Below are positions 1 through 10,644 of a stretch of DNA of 64,000 nt, one piece after another. Every line of letters starts with the position of its first letter. Position 1 is the first letter of the stretch. Both the position numbers and the translations under genes were made by a program. The stretch is from Ascarosepion bandense. Lineage: Eukaryota; Mollusca; Cephalopoda; Sepiida; Sepiidae. The notes below the pieces were generated by a model, which was given only the letters and a program-made list of their open reading frames with translations, was not told the origin of the DNA and did no database searches. The stretch covers positions 975,001-1,039,000 of the forward strand of contig JBBBDQ010001188.1 of assembly GCA_037127315.1 (NCBI GenBank), written 5' to 3'.

Positions 1-150
1 TATAACATTGGTTGGCAACCAGTCTTCCTCAGAAGCAAACCGCAAACTACGACGCGAGAATTTTCTGTTCAGTCAGTGATGAATCGAAAATGACATGATC
101 GCCCAAACGTGTATCACGTTTGACACTTAACCAACTGGACAGGTTGTAAC
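1..150 (+). mobile_element. tRNA-derived SINE (family B), partial
   Basis: Body of the SINE family that recurs throughout this window (reverse complement contains the conserved phrase aagtgccatacgtgatac in diverged form). The tRNA-like head is off the left edge. It lies in the last intron of the crystallin gene. Confidence 0.6.
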
Positions 151-204
151 AATATCAACCGAATATTAACGGAATAATCATTTCGAAAGGAATTCTTTAT
201 TTAC

Positions 205-312
205 CTGGTCACCCATGAAGAACTGGTTTCCACCGCTACGCATTTCCAAAGTTCTCTCCAAAAATGGCAGCACTCTGCGACATGTTTCCATGTAGTTACG
301 TTGCATTTCTTC
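205..312 (-). CDS. S-crystallin exon 5 (GST C-terminal domain)
   Basis: 36 codons in phase 0 at both ends, with an AG acceptor (314-313) and a GT donor (204-203). The peptide begins [20 protein letters not shown] and ends [10 protein letters not shown]. This is the helical segment of the C-terminal domain in sigma-class GSTs and S-crystallins that precedes the conserved M-T-x-A-D-L segment. That segment and the stop codon should lie in a last exon left of position 1, so the gene is incomplete here. Bases 1-204 show no exon, only SINE sequence and intron. The family identity is read directly from the peptide; that the protein is a lens protein rather than a working enzyme is inferred from the insert exon. 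Confidence 0.9.
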
Positions 313-489
313 CTGAATAATAATAAAAAAAACAGCATTGCATTCTTATATAGGACACAAATTCACCACACCATCTCTTCGCCTAACTTGTCATCTGTCA
401 AAAATCAGTGCGATTCATAGACACATTGCCTTTGTCAAAATACACATATTAGTAGAGAATGCCAAAATACTCTATAGAAAATGGAAAGA

Positions 490-1757
490 CGGGAAGGTAT
501 TATTATAAAAAATAAATTTAAAATTCTCAATGTGAACCCTTACGCCTACAAGTCAGTCTAAGACATTTTTAAAATGAGACTGGGTTTGGTCCAAAGAAAA
601 TAGGTGAGCTTTTAAATCCTTTTTTTTTCTATGGGTTTAAAGTTATGAAAAAGAAACTGCTTTATTTTATTTTTAAAAGCAAATAATCCAGAAAAAAATT
701 CAATAAAATTTCAATGTTTCATAATTTCATAATTATATTTTTTAATTTATTTTAATCATTTTTAATTTGTTTGTTATGTTGTCTTAGAAAGACTTTGTGT
801 TTATTTTATTTTTTAAATTCATTTGAGACCACCATTTTTATGCATTAAATAAGAGTTATTGAAATTTACAGTATGACAGAATTAACAATTCTAAATTTTG
901 TGTCCTGGGTATGACGATTAACTATATTAGGCAGCAAGACTTCTGATCGGGAGGTTTTGAGGTGAGCGGAACCTCCTCTTAATTGTTGTTGTTGTTGTTT
1001 ACAGGGTATAATCAATTTTATTTATTCCCCATATTAGGTCATTTGCAGTGGTGTGCAATCTTTCGGGGTGTATGATGAAATTAGTTTGACCTTTTGAAAA
1101 ATATAGTGTCATCCGTGATTGTATCAATTCTTATCACGCCCAGAAACTATTGTCTTGACTGTCACTTGGTTGCCCTACGGTTAATGTCTGCTATGAACGT
1201 TACTTCAATGGAGCCTCCGAAAATCGTAACGCTGAACAAAAACATTGGTAAGACTTACAGAGAGATCGCGTATATTATTGGTGTCAGCTTTTCAGTTGTC
1301 TGTTAAGGCGAAGAAACAAATACGACCCATCAGTACAAAACGTAAAGAAAAATGCAGTCGGAAGAAAAATTAATGCCAAGAGACGATGTACACGTGATCA
1401 GGGTAAGTGTGAAAGATCCCAGGAAGACATTAGTTTGCACGAGGGAGTATTATACAAAATGTCAACACACATAAAATCTTTTATTCTAAACGGGACCCTT
1501 AAATGTACTAGTAGGTCTGAAGCATTTTTAAAATGAGCTTGGGATTGACCCCCCAAAAAACTAGGTGAGATTTGAAATCCAAGTTTTTTACGGGTTTAAA
1601 ATTATGAAAACGCAAACTACTTTATTTTTAAAGGCATATAATCAGAAAGTATTTCAATAAAAATTTCGTCGTTTTCTTTTAATAAAAATGCTTTTTCAGT
1701 TTGATTTAAAAATTCTTTCTTATTGTGTTGCCTTAGAAAGACTTTGTTTTCATTTAG

Positions 1758-1811
<54 letters not shown>

Positions 1812-2560
1812 TCTCAACCTAGGGGTTCTTAACTGAGTGATAGTTACCATGAATTTTTATTCTCATTTATTATTTATTCTTAATTACTTTTGGTTGAGTT
1901 TTGTCTAACGGCATCTCATCCTCTGCGGATTATTTAATGCTAAAATGAGGCTTTAAGTTATTTTTAATGTTCAGTCATAATGAGAAGGTCGATTTAGTCA
2001 GATTTTGATGAAAAAATAAACTATCTTCTAGTTTTGTATTAAAAAATGTACCGCTGGGAATATTTTTTTCCTTCAAATACGTATAAAGGTATTTTTTTTT
2101 TCCTTCGGAAACGTGTTATGGTAATAAATTTTCCTTCAAAAGCGTATTGTTTGTAATATCCTTCCTTTAAAAATGTATATTTTCCTACAAAAGTCTATTT
2201 TTATGTTTAGTGCTTTGACCCCAGTTCGCAGGCGAACTATTTGCCAATAACTGGGACCATAACAGGTGATATCACTCCAGGTCAGGGTAGACCAAGGAAC
2301 GACAACAACTAAAAGGCTGTTCCTTCCTCCTCACAACCTCCCAATCAGACGACTTGCTGCCGGATGCATTTTAACGTCACACCAAGGAGCTACTTTATTT
2401 AAGACCAGCATTTTTTACGCATTTAAGGCGAATTATTCGACTTACAACATTAAGTGTTGATTTAGTTTCTGCTGTCCAGTGTATGACTATATCAGACCTC
2501 TGATCCGGAGGTTTTGAGGATCTTGGAACCACTTCTTAATTGTTGTTGTTTGCAGGTCTT
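490..2560. repeat. Pair of diverged direct repeats around a Tc1-like fragment
   Basis: About 500-720 and 1,460-1,670 are diverged copies of each other (shared phrase cattttaaaatgagc/actggg and following text). The tail at about 900-1,003 recurs at 2,480-2,560 (ggaggttttgagg followed by attgttgttgtt). A (TTA)n microsatellite is at 1,760-1,808. Between the copies, 1,190-1,320 encodes IVTLNKNIGKTYREIAYIIG in plus sense, resembling the helix-turn-helix start of Tc1-like transposases, followed by a stop. I take the block as an old, decayed DNA-transposon region in intron 4. Confidence 0.4.
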
Positions 2561-3219
2561 CCTGCTATTTACTATTCTTTAGAATATTTGGACAACCATC
2601 ACAGATACAAGTTCCTGTGTTGCGGAATTTTTCTTTGTGCCTATGTGGGCATGAAATGTTTTGACGTCAAAAATGGGCAACAAGAAGCTGCATTTAATGA
2701 GATTTATTGATATAAAAAGTACACAAATTTAAACAAATAAATGTTATTTTAGTTTTTGCATCCATTGCATAAAATGTCTCATATCAACACCGTTATTTCA
2801 GGTTTTCATTTATATTTATAATTTATCAAACTTTTCTTTTTAAATTAAGACGTCGATTTTAGATTTTATTATCAGATAGTGTTGAAATTGAATTTAAATT
2901 TAAATTTTTCCTCATTTAATTGTTTTAGTCAGGGTTGATATTTCTTACTACATTTTGCTTTTGTAATTTTTAAAATCATTTCATCTTAAGAAAGCAGGGG
3001 TTTACAGAAAAAGAAAATTCTGAGTAGAGTGTGTATTGAGGAAAGTTGAAACGTTCAAAGGGGTTCAAGAAGATTGAAGATTGACGTTGCATTTAAAAAT
3101 ACGTTCGCTGGAATTTTAATAGACAGGTTTATTACAACTTTCTTTTCTTATAATCGTTGATAATGAAAAGAAAGGAGGAATGCACAAGGTAAGAAATATT
3201 AATTAATTAAATTACTTAC
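2561..3219. other. Intron 4 remainder, nothing recognised
   Basis: AT-rich intron sequence without an open frame, RNA gene or repeat that I can name. Confidence 0.5.
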
Positions 3220-3261
3220 AGACATGCTGCCGGAATTTCCGTTATTGCCATTGTTACCATT
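3220..3261 (-). CDS. S-crystallin exon 4, Asn/Gly-rich insert exon
   Basis: Exactly 14 codons, phase 0 to phase 0, reading NGNNGNNGNSGSMS. The acceptor is preceded by a pyrimidine run (tttcctttccag) and the donor is TGTAAGT. Cephalopod lens S-crystallins differ from the ancestral sigma GST by an extra, variable peptide between two C-terminal-domain helices, coded by an extra exon; position, length and low complexity fit that. Because it is a multiple of three and symmetric in phase, skipping it would keep the frame. It is too short to score as an ORF and is called from splice sites and phase alone, so the exact boundaries need cDNA support. Confidence 0.82.
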
Positions 3262-3339
3262 CTGGAAAGGAAAAAAAATTCGTGATTTTTTTTTAAATAA
3301 AATTTATTTATTAATCTGATTTTTTTAAATCGAATTCAC

Positions 3340-4092
3340 AAGTCCTGGGAAGTGTTCTAACAGTTTAAAAACAAAGAGAGTACTGGATAGCTATATGATG
3401 TCAGTTCTTCAATATGACAGAGAACGAAGGAAAGACTTGAAGCAAACGAAATGTGGATCTACAGAAGCATAATGGGTATAAAGTGGGGGATCAATTCTAT
3501 ATTACAATCAATATATAAACTGACCCCTCACTTTGTGGTCACAGCAGTTTCTATACATTTATATTCCTGAGATCCAAAAGCACAAGAATGCATTCCAGAA
3601 GCTGAGTAGAGTATTAAGAGACAGGAAAATTTCACTAGAAACAAAGAAGAGACTACTGGATAGCTATATGATGTCAGTTCTTCAATATGACAGTGAATGT
3701 TGAACAATATCATCAAAGATGAAGGAAAAACTTGAAGCAACTGAAATATGGTTCTACAGAAGGATGCTGTGGATAAAATGAATCGAGTATGTAAGCAATG
3801 AGGAGAGTTTTGGAACAATGGAAACGAAAAGGAAATGAATACTGAGCATAAGAAAGAGACAGCTAAAGTTCCTGGGACATGCAATGAGGAAGGAGGGCTT
3901 GGGGAACCTGAAGGGCCTGATCAGGTGGATGATAGAACGAGGGTTGCGTAGTGTAACAAGCGAAAGCGTTTTAAAAGCCACCAAAAATAGGGAGCACGTG
4001 GAAAGCCATGACCGCCTACGTCCTGAAAAGGACAAGGCACAAAGAAGAAGAAGAAGAAGAAGAAGAAGAAGAAGAAGAAGAAGAAGAAGAAC
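3340..4092 (+). mobile_element. RTE-like LINE 3' fragment with (GAA)n tail
   Basis: Broken plus-sense remains of the C-terminal part of an RTE-like reverse transcriptase: WFYRRMLW, then LSIRKRQLKFLGHAMRKEG, with frameshifts and stops. A phrase (tatatgatgtcagttcttca) occurs twice, at 3,391 and 3,666, on either side of an inserted hairpin module (3,483-3,590). The element ends in a 52-bp (GAA)n run at 4,041-4,092; other copies in this window (57,310; 46,905) end in the same triplet, so it is the natural 3' tail. Confidence 0.7.
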
Positions 4093-4229
4093 AAGCGGTT
4101 ACTGAGTGTGAAAGAATTAGAAAATACAAATATTAGAATGAAGCAGGAAGAGCAATCAGGAAGAGTGAAGTTAGCGATTGCCATTTTTGTTCCATGTTTT
4201 GAGATTAAAAAATTAGATATTCCCGCGAT

Positions 4230-4905
4230 TATGAAGAATAATAGAGAATTTTCCTTCAAGATTTATATAGGCATTCTTCCGATTATGAAGAGAAATGGAC
4301 TTTTCGCGTGGAACGCAGACACACCTAGGATCATGGTGAGGGATGGACCTTTATCATACCGCATTAGATGTAGGCATTCTCCAAATTTTGTAGAGGTATG
4401 ACCGTTCGCTATACCGCTTGGGACGTAGGTATTACACAAAGCATGGAGAGAAATATATCATTACTCTACCGTGTGGGACGTAGGCTCTCTCCAGATCCTG
4501 GGGAGGAATTAATACTAAGCATAAGAAAGAGACAGCTAAAGTTCCTGGGACATGCAATGAGGAAGGAGGGCTTGGAGAACCTGATACTAACAGGACAGAA
4601 GACAGGGAAACCAGCGGATAACATATTTGAAGGGCCTGATCAGGTGAATGATAGAACGAGGGTTGCGTAGTGTGACAAGCGAAAGCGTTTTAAGAGCCAT
4701 CAGGAATAGGGAACACGTGGAAAGCCATGACTTACAGAACAAAGGCATTCCCCAGATTATAGTGAGGGATAGACCATTGCTACACCTCGTGGGGCAGAGG
4801 TATTATACAGATCATGGAGAGGAAAAGACCAGAACTCTACCGCGTGGGACGTAGGCATTCTTCAGGTCACGGAAAGGGATGGACCATTTGCGTGTTCCTA
4901 GAGGC
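4230..4905. repeat. Degenerate minisatellite, unit about 55 bp, split by an RTE piece
   Basis: Units with the pattern (accgc-gtgggacgtaggcatt), then (cagatcatggagagg), occur about five times in 4,230-4,512 and three times in 4,736-4,905. Between them lies 4,506-4,732, a plus-sense RTE-like fragment (RKRQLKFLGHAMRKEGLENL and following). Confidence 0.6.
4506..4732 (+). mobile_element. RTE-like LINE fragment inside the minisatellite
   Basis: Encodes the same C-terminal segment as 3,340-4,092 and 57,051-57,317, but lacks both the 5' part and the (GAA)n tail. Confidence 0.6.
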
Positions 4906-5699
4906 TGTTGAGACATTCTGGGGCGAAAATTTATTTTCTCGATTCATGATCGTTTGTGCATAAAGGAATGTAATCAGATCGACTGGAACTCTGCTATTTT
5001 CTATTTTACCAACATAGTTTACAGCGCCTGACATTCCGAAGCGGTCAGCCATGTTGCTACTCACAATAGTCGACATTGCTTAACTTCCGTGATCGGAGAG
5101 GAACCGATATTTCAACGTGATATAATGCAAAATGGTAAGAAGAAAACTCCTATCAAGAGCCGCTTCATTGTACAACTCTAGTTAGTATATAAATCGTCAT
5201 TGTTCTATATTTTCAGAATAGCCTAAAAAGTGAGCACTGCTTCTTTATCTCGGCGGAAGTTGCCAAATTCTCACTGCCTTCCAGTCAACAAAAAAAAATT
5301 CACTTCGTAGCCTTGGGAATAATTAATTATTTTCTACCCTACAACCCGTTTCCCACAAACAAAATGTCGGAAGCTTCTCGCATCTATATCGCTGTTACTA
5401 TGGCAGAGTTAAATTCTTTTGTCCACCAGATCTGAACTCCTCATCTGGTAGCCACCATGTTGTGCATGCTGTGTTAAATAAATAATTCCTATTTAGTCCG
5501 TGTTTCTTTGATAAAAAGCATATTTTAGCTAAACAATTACTTTCTCGGATTGTAGACATAACATCTAACAACTACAGTCCTAGTCTTTCTATGTCCATGG
5601 ATAGCTGATATCTACCCTACTCGGCTTCATAATATTCATATGTCTCCCTCCATTAAAATTTCACTCAGTAACCATCTACCTTAAGTAGTCTTTTGGAAG
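4906..5699. other. Intron 3 part, nothing recognised
   Basis: No coding similarity, RNA gene or tandem repeat seen. Confidence 0.45.
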
Positions 5700-5747
5700 T
5701 AATATTTCATAGAAGAGGTCACTATATACAAAGAAATCAACACGCGT
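5700..5747 (-). pseudogene. Broken fourth copy of the exon-3 cassette
   Basis: Begins like copy A (TRVDFFVYSDLFYEI) but the similarity stops near 5,700, so the last half and the donor are missing. It marks the downstream edge of the tandem duplication. Confidence 0.5.
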
Positions 5748-5873
5748 CTTAGCTAATGTCTTTTAGTCTTAATGATCATTTTACTATAGCCTCTTTGCTT
5801 ATCCATTTCTGTAGATAGTGTGTTGAAAGATGTAGATATGAAATGTTGAGCAGATTCGAAATAACTGACTTAC

Positions 5874-5966
5874 CCTGAAGCGTCCGTTCTTCCAGTGGAA
5901 GTAACTCATGTAATCGTGCAAGATTTCATAGAAGAGGTCACTATATACAAAGAAATCAACACGCGT
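5874..5966 (-). pseudogene. Partial duplicate of S-crystallin exon 3, copy A
   Basis: 31 open codons from an AG to a GTAAGT donor. The peptide starts TRVDFFVYSDLFYEILHDYM and ends SYFHWKNGRFR, clearly related to the second half of exon 3 ([17 protein letters not shown]...NGRFK). It lacks the [11 protein letters not shown] part. The upstream AG has no pyrimidine tract, so splicing as an exon is doubtful. If used, it would enter and leave in phase 0 and could only follow exon 3 or another such cassette, not exon 2 (which leaves phase 1). Confidence 0.7.
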
Positions 5967-6092
5967 CTTAGCTAATGTCTTTTAGTCTTAATGATCATTT
6001 TACTATAGCCTCTTTGCTTATCCATTTCTATAGATAGTGTGTTGAAAGGTGTAGATATGAAGTGTTGAGCAGATTCGAAATAACTTACTTAC

Positions 6093-6185
6093 CCTGAAGC
6101 GTCCGTTCTTCCAGTGGAAGTACCTCATGTAATCGTGCATGAATTCATAGAAGCAGTCATTATTTACAAAGCACTCGACAATCGT
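6093..6185 (-). pseudogene. Partial duplicate of S-crystallin exon 3, copy B
   Basis: 93 bp, 31 open codons, AG before and GTAAGT after, same layout as copy A. The peptide starts TIVECFVNNDCFYEFMHDYM and ends RYFHWKNGRFR. It sits in the middle of a tandem duplication of about 220 bp. No stop codon or frameshift is seen, which is notable for non-functional sequence but could also reflect recent duplication. Confidence 0.7.
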
Positions 6186-6311
6186 CTTAGCTAATGTCTT
6201 TTAGTCTTAATGATCATTTTACTATGGCCTCTTTGCTTATCCATTTCTATAGATAGTGTGTTGAAAGATGTAGATATGAAATGCTGAGCAGATTCGAAAT
6301 AACAGACTCAC

Positions 6312-6404
6312 CCTGAAGCGTCCGTTCTTCTCATGAAAGTACCTCATGTAATCGTGCATGATTTCATAGAAGCAATCATTATTTACAAAGCACTCGACAC
6401 TCGT
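6312..6404 (-). pseudogene. Partial duplicate of S-crystallin exon 3, copy C
   Basis: 93 bp, 31 open codons, ending in a GTGAGT donor identical to that of the main exon 3. The peptide starts [20 protein letters not shown] and ends [11 protein letters not shown]; its 3' half is the closest of the three copies to the main exon. The sequence before the AG (…gactaaaag) is purine-rich, a poor acceptor. Confidence 0.7.
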
Positions 6405-6526
6405 CTTTTAGTCTTAATGATCATTTTACTATAGCCTCTTTGATTATCCCTTTTTCTAGTTCGCTTGCGGAAAGATTTAGTTATTTTTTTAAATTTTCCC
6501 CCGATCAACTAGGAAGCAAGAGTTTA

Positions 6527-7090
6527 CTACTTGTCTATATTTCTGAGATGAGGTAGTATTTACAGTATTTACATTATTCGGACTATTGTCCTCATGTTTG
6601 TTGTCATTTATACGACATTTAATAATAGATCATTGTATTTGTCTATATTTCTGAGATGAAGCAGTATTTACAGTATTTACATTATTCGGACTATTGTTCT
6701 CATCTTTGTTGCCATTTGTACGACGTTTAATAATAGATCAATCTATTTGTCTATATTTCTGAGATGAGGTAGTATTTACAGTATTTACATTATTCGGACT
6801 ATTGTCCTCATGTTTGTTGTCATTTATACGACATTTAATAATAGATCATTGTATTTGTCTATATTTCTGAGATGAAGCAGTATTTACAGTATTTACATTA
6901 TTCGGACTATTGTTCTCATCTTTGTTGCCATTTGTACGACGTTTAATAATAGATCATTCTATTTGTCTATATTTCTGAGATGAGGTAGTATTTAAAGTAT
7001 TTACATTATTCGGACTATTGTCCTCATCTTTGTTGCCATTTGTACGACGTTTCGGCCGTTGTACGCTCCATCCTTCTTCAGGTGCAAGGT
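6527..7090 (+). repeat. 108-bp tandem repeats ending in a Penelope-like terminal motif
   Basis: Five units of 108-109 bp start near 6,527, 6,635, 6,744, 6,852 and 6,960 (each with tatttgtctatatttctgag). The last runs into cgtttcggccgttgtacgct and cttcttcagg. The reverse strand reads CTGAAGA, an inner GGAT/GGCC segment, then GAAAC, a hammerhead-like arrangement (position 7 of the core is variable) as found in pseudo-LTRs of Penelope-like elements. I found no convincing helix I. Confidence 0.5.
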
Positions 7091-7139
7091 TATTTGACAT
7101 TAAGTTTATAAGTCCCCAAAATTAAATTTTTCTTGTCCT

Positions 7140-7425
7140 TAAGAACACATGGCCCAGTGAATATAGAAATTGGTTAGTTCTGACTTGACTCTTAGAGTTG
7201 TGAGTTTTATACCAGGCAACAGCAGTGGTGAACAAGTAACTAGCATGGTTAGAGGGAGATAACTACTGAATTTTAATCGAGGCTTCCTGCAACGAATGGA
7301 GTTCATATACCCCAGTGATTGTAATAAAGGGTTCGGTTCGAAATTCCTAGCAGGCCGGAGCGTACAACGGCCGAAACATCGTACAAATAGCAACAAAGAT
7401 GAGGACAATAGTTATTTTACTAGTT
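7140..7425 (-). mobile_element. Inverted copy of the same Penelope-like terminus
   Basis: Reverse-complement relative of the 48,770-48,960 copy: gttcggttcgaaattcctag, then the cggagcgtacaacggccgaa motif. It faces the copy at 6,527-7,090. Confidence 0.5.
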
Positions 7426-7895
7426 GCTAGATAATATGATATGGGTTAAAAATCAGTATAGTCTAGGCTTCTAGACTTGTGTGGCAATAATTTTAACAGA
7501 AGTAAATTTGTGAATTACAAGCCAGAGGATGAAATCAATGGGAAACCATTGCATAATGTTTGATAATAATGCGTAGTAATATCTCCATGAGAATAACACA
7601 TTGCGATATTTTGTCTTACGTTTTTTGTTGACATGAAGTGGCAAGATTTTATTGAATTTTATTGAATGAACTGCTAGATCTGATGCTATTACGGTTGGTT
7701 TACTCTGTCATACTGGACAGTTTTTCTCGTCAGTTCGAAACGTTAATCCAAGAAAGCATAATGAATTACTGTCCTGGAGGTTAGCATAGGTCATTAATGA
7801 CAGAAGGTAGAAAGGGTTCTCTTAAATGGTCAAATAGTTTGGAAAATATTATAAATGGTAAGAAATATTTCACAGCTTTAAAAGAAATAACTCAC

Positions 7896-8011
7896 CTTGA
7901 AGCGGCCATTCTTTTCATGGAAGTACCTCATGTAATCATGCATGATTTCATAGAGACAATCGCAGATGTAGTCCACCCTGAACATATCCATATTGTTTTT
8001 GCCATAGAAAC
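7896..8011 (-). CDS. S-crystallin exon 3
   Basis: 116 bp. With the split Gly codon from exon 2 it reads [19 protein letters not shown], then [20 protein letters not shown]. The acceptor is AG at 8013-8012; the donor is AAG/GTGAGT at 7895. It enters in phase 1 and leaves in phase 0. This is the linker and first C-terminal-domain helix of the GST fold; the [11 protein letters not shown] stretch is typical of cephalopod S-crystallins. Three partial copies of this exon lie 1.5-2 kb downstream in the same intron (see 5,874-6,404). Confidence 0.92.
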
Positions 8012-8140
8012 CTGTATGAATTAAAATAGTTAAATAAGGAATAATATGTCTTAATACTGCATTCAAATCATTTTTTAATAATAGTTCCTCGAATCAATAT
8101 ATCTTTGTTTTCTCATCGATATTTCTTTTGATAACAACAT

Positions 8141-8636
8141 TCAGTCCTGCTTCTTACAATTTAAATACTTCTTGCTGATACTGTTGGAATTGTTGTAGGT
8201 TTTTTTTTCTGTGTCTGCTATCAACACTGTGTTACCTGCATATTTTATGTTGTCAAAACTGTGGTGACAAATAAAGAATACTGGTAGAACATTTAATTCT
8301 CTTAGAATGACGTCGATGCATATAAACTGTGAATTGTTAAGATGGTATGACGGCATGACATGACTGATCGTGAAAGCATAATGAGGTTCACGTTGCATTC
8401 TCAGAACGCGTGGTTTGCCGGTTTTTTCGTAAATCTAATTTCGCCGTTAGACACCGAGATGTGGTGCTGATTTTAATGTTAACTGGTTTTCTGTTTTGGC
8501 CAGAGCACACTTGTTCTTCCATCTGAAGGTATTGGAAACGCTGCTCATCAGGTCCAGGTGATCCTCTCTCTGATTGATTGGGCTTGCTTTGCTGTGTCTC
8601 TAGCATCTTTAGATATAAAGTTTTTTCTCTGTCCAT
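8141..8636 (-). mobile_element. RTE-like reverse transcriptase fragment
   Basis: Minus-strand peptide has IKYAGNTVLIADTEKK, matching the catalytic-motif region of RTE-like reverse transcriptases, where Y-A-D-D is expected; here it reads Y-A-G-N, so the metal-binding aspartates are lost. The upstream ORF (8,388-8,636) is not recognisable. Confidence 0.5.
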
Positions 8637-8640
8637 TCAT

Positions 8641-9700
8641 TCTCCAATATACTATCATATCGTTATAATGGGGCCTCACATCAGTAAGTAAACCAAATCC
8701 CTACAATTTAAATATGAGAAGGTTGAAGGTTGGGTGTTGAAATGTGGCAGGATAAAATATTTCGTTTATACATTAAAGTAAAGATTTCTTAACAGAATAA
8801 CAAAATTATGAAAAGAAAAATATAAGTAAAATTTTGTTAACTGTTAATATAAGTGAACACTATAACATATTTGTGAGAAGAAAAATGTTAATTGATAAAG
8901 TACATGTATTTTTGTAGTTAAATTTGTTCAAAGAGAAATAGAAGTATTTAAAATGTCCACAGAAGTTTAGAGTTCATGGTCTGATAGTAGCAGATAATAA
9001 AGTCTTATGTTCTCTCTCTATTTTGGTAGTTTGGCGACAGGGTTAGAAAGAAGAAATTAAGAAATACTACTCATCGCGGACAGAGTGTCCATGTTGTTGT
9101 TTTCTTTGGCGGCGTGAAGTAAAAAAGAAGAAAAGAAGTGGTCGGTGAGATGTGACCGAGTTAGCTTGAAATTTCTTCCTTCCATTGTGCGATGCTATTA
9201 GACACCACTCCCATTCAGATTGATTTTTTTACCGGTCACGGACCGTGATTTAAATAGTGAAGTTTCTTATGTTACCGGCTCCAGCAGGTATTTTCATTCT
9301 TAGGTGTTGTGACACGATAACTAGGCATATATGTATTGTATTATAATAGATTAAAATAGAAAATGGTTAAGAATAGAAAATAGTTTAAAAACAAAAGTGA
9401 AAAAGAAGAGGAAAAAATAAATAAATAAACGCTTTTTCTTTTATGAGGAAAATTGTAGAAGAGACAACGGTATCCGATTACTGTTTTAAATCCTACCACT
9501 CTTCCGGTAAATATTTGACTCAGTGATAAAGAGATAAATTTCAGCAGGTGGGTTTTCGAATAACCCGGTCAAAACCTGTCCTTTACTGTATCTTGACCAC
9601 ACATTAAGAATTTTCCGGCGGAAGCTTTATTAAGATAAAAAAAAAAGATAACTGAAATTTCAGAATTACAGTCGCCAATGTTTATCACCGGTGGTCTAAA
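8641..9700. other. Intron 2 part, nothing recognised
   Basis: AT-rich; a stretch at 9,110-9,300 is less AT-rich but without a coding or RNA signal that I can name. Confidence 0.4.
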
Positions 9701-9729
9701 GCATTTGCGGATTTCCGGATTTCCGGATT

Positions 9730-10120
9730 CATTTTAAATAAATAGTAGAGTAGAGTAGAGTGAGGGAGTCAGTTAAGTGAGTTAGTCAGTTGAGTGAAGG
9801 GGAGTCCGCCGGGTGCGAGCTTGAAGTAAGGATCTCCGTTCGTCTTGTTTCAGTTAGTTCGGATTTGTTTATCTCCATTAATTAGAGTTAGAGCTGTGTG
9901 TCACATTCGCCTGCCCCAACCGAAAAGGCTAACTCTAAACGAAATAAAGTATCCTTTCAACTCATCCAAGTTGTGGAAGTTCGTTCCTTACATCTTGTAC
10001 TTCCAGCTTGAGGCTCCGACTTTTTCAACAAACTTCCGGCAACATCACAGCGTGGAGAACGGCCGCCGGAGAAAATTGTTCGGACCGTCAGTACAGTGTG
10101 AAAAAACTTTTGATTGACGT
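9730..10120 (+). mobile_element. Possible LTR-retrotransposon remnant
   Basis: A GC-richer island in AT-rich intron 2 with (agtag)n-like short repeats, an AATAAA at 9,943-9,948 and a C/G-rich stretch afterwards (cgtggagaacggccgccgg). This looks like an LTR with its polyadenylation signal, but I see no clear TG...CA ends, target duplication or gag/pol. The 90-codon ORF at 9,845 has no recognisable product. Confidence 0.25.
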
Positions 10121-10644
10121 CATATATGAATTGTCTATTTCTTATCCAATCAGGATCCAGAAGTTTGCTTTTCACACTGAACGTTTACCTTGGCCTGTGT
10201 CTTTCCAAATGTTTTTAGTCGTTTTGATCACCTTTTGCGGGGGTACAATTTTAATTTATGGGTTTTACTTTATGTTTTTATTGGCTTGACTAGATATAAA
10301 TTTAAGGCTTTCTAGCTTGAAGGCTGAATTATGGTTATACGATTGTTTTATAAAAGTGCTTTCAGTACATCCGACATATATTTTTTTTGTATCTAGTTGT
10401 ATCTTGAAATTCTCCTTTGTAAGTAAACATTTACTTTTATCTCTGCAGTTTCATTTTTCATTAACGATATTTTGTTGCACGTTATTTTTTAAATTCTTGG
10501 CGTTTTGTCTCTTTATGGAATTTTATAAATTGCAGGTGTAAATTAATCTAACTGTATTTCTCTCAAACATCTTGTGTAGTTATGAGTATTCAGGGAAGTG
10601 TTTATTAGTAAATTCGAAAAACAGCTTCCCTATTCTGGACTTTA

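Larger units (their letters stand above)
5705..6470. repeat. Tandem duplication, unit about 220 bp, carrying the exon-3 copies
   Basis: The block tttagtcttaatgatcattt followed by a shared intron stretch and an exon-3 copy recurs at about 5,770, 5,990, 6,205 and 6,413. The intron parts are nearly identical between units, so the duplication is younger than the split from the main exon 3. Confidence 0.8.

Noticed and set aside
1617..1850. ORF with a poly-Asn run
   Set aside because: It is the (TTA)n microsatellite read on the minus strand.
3754..4259. Minus-strand ORFs opposite the RTE fragment and (GAA)n run, with a poly-Phe stretch
   Set aside because: The poly-Phe is the triplet repeat read in antisense; the rest is antisense LINE.
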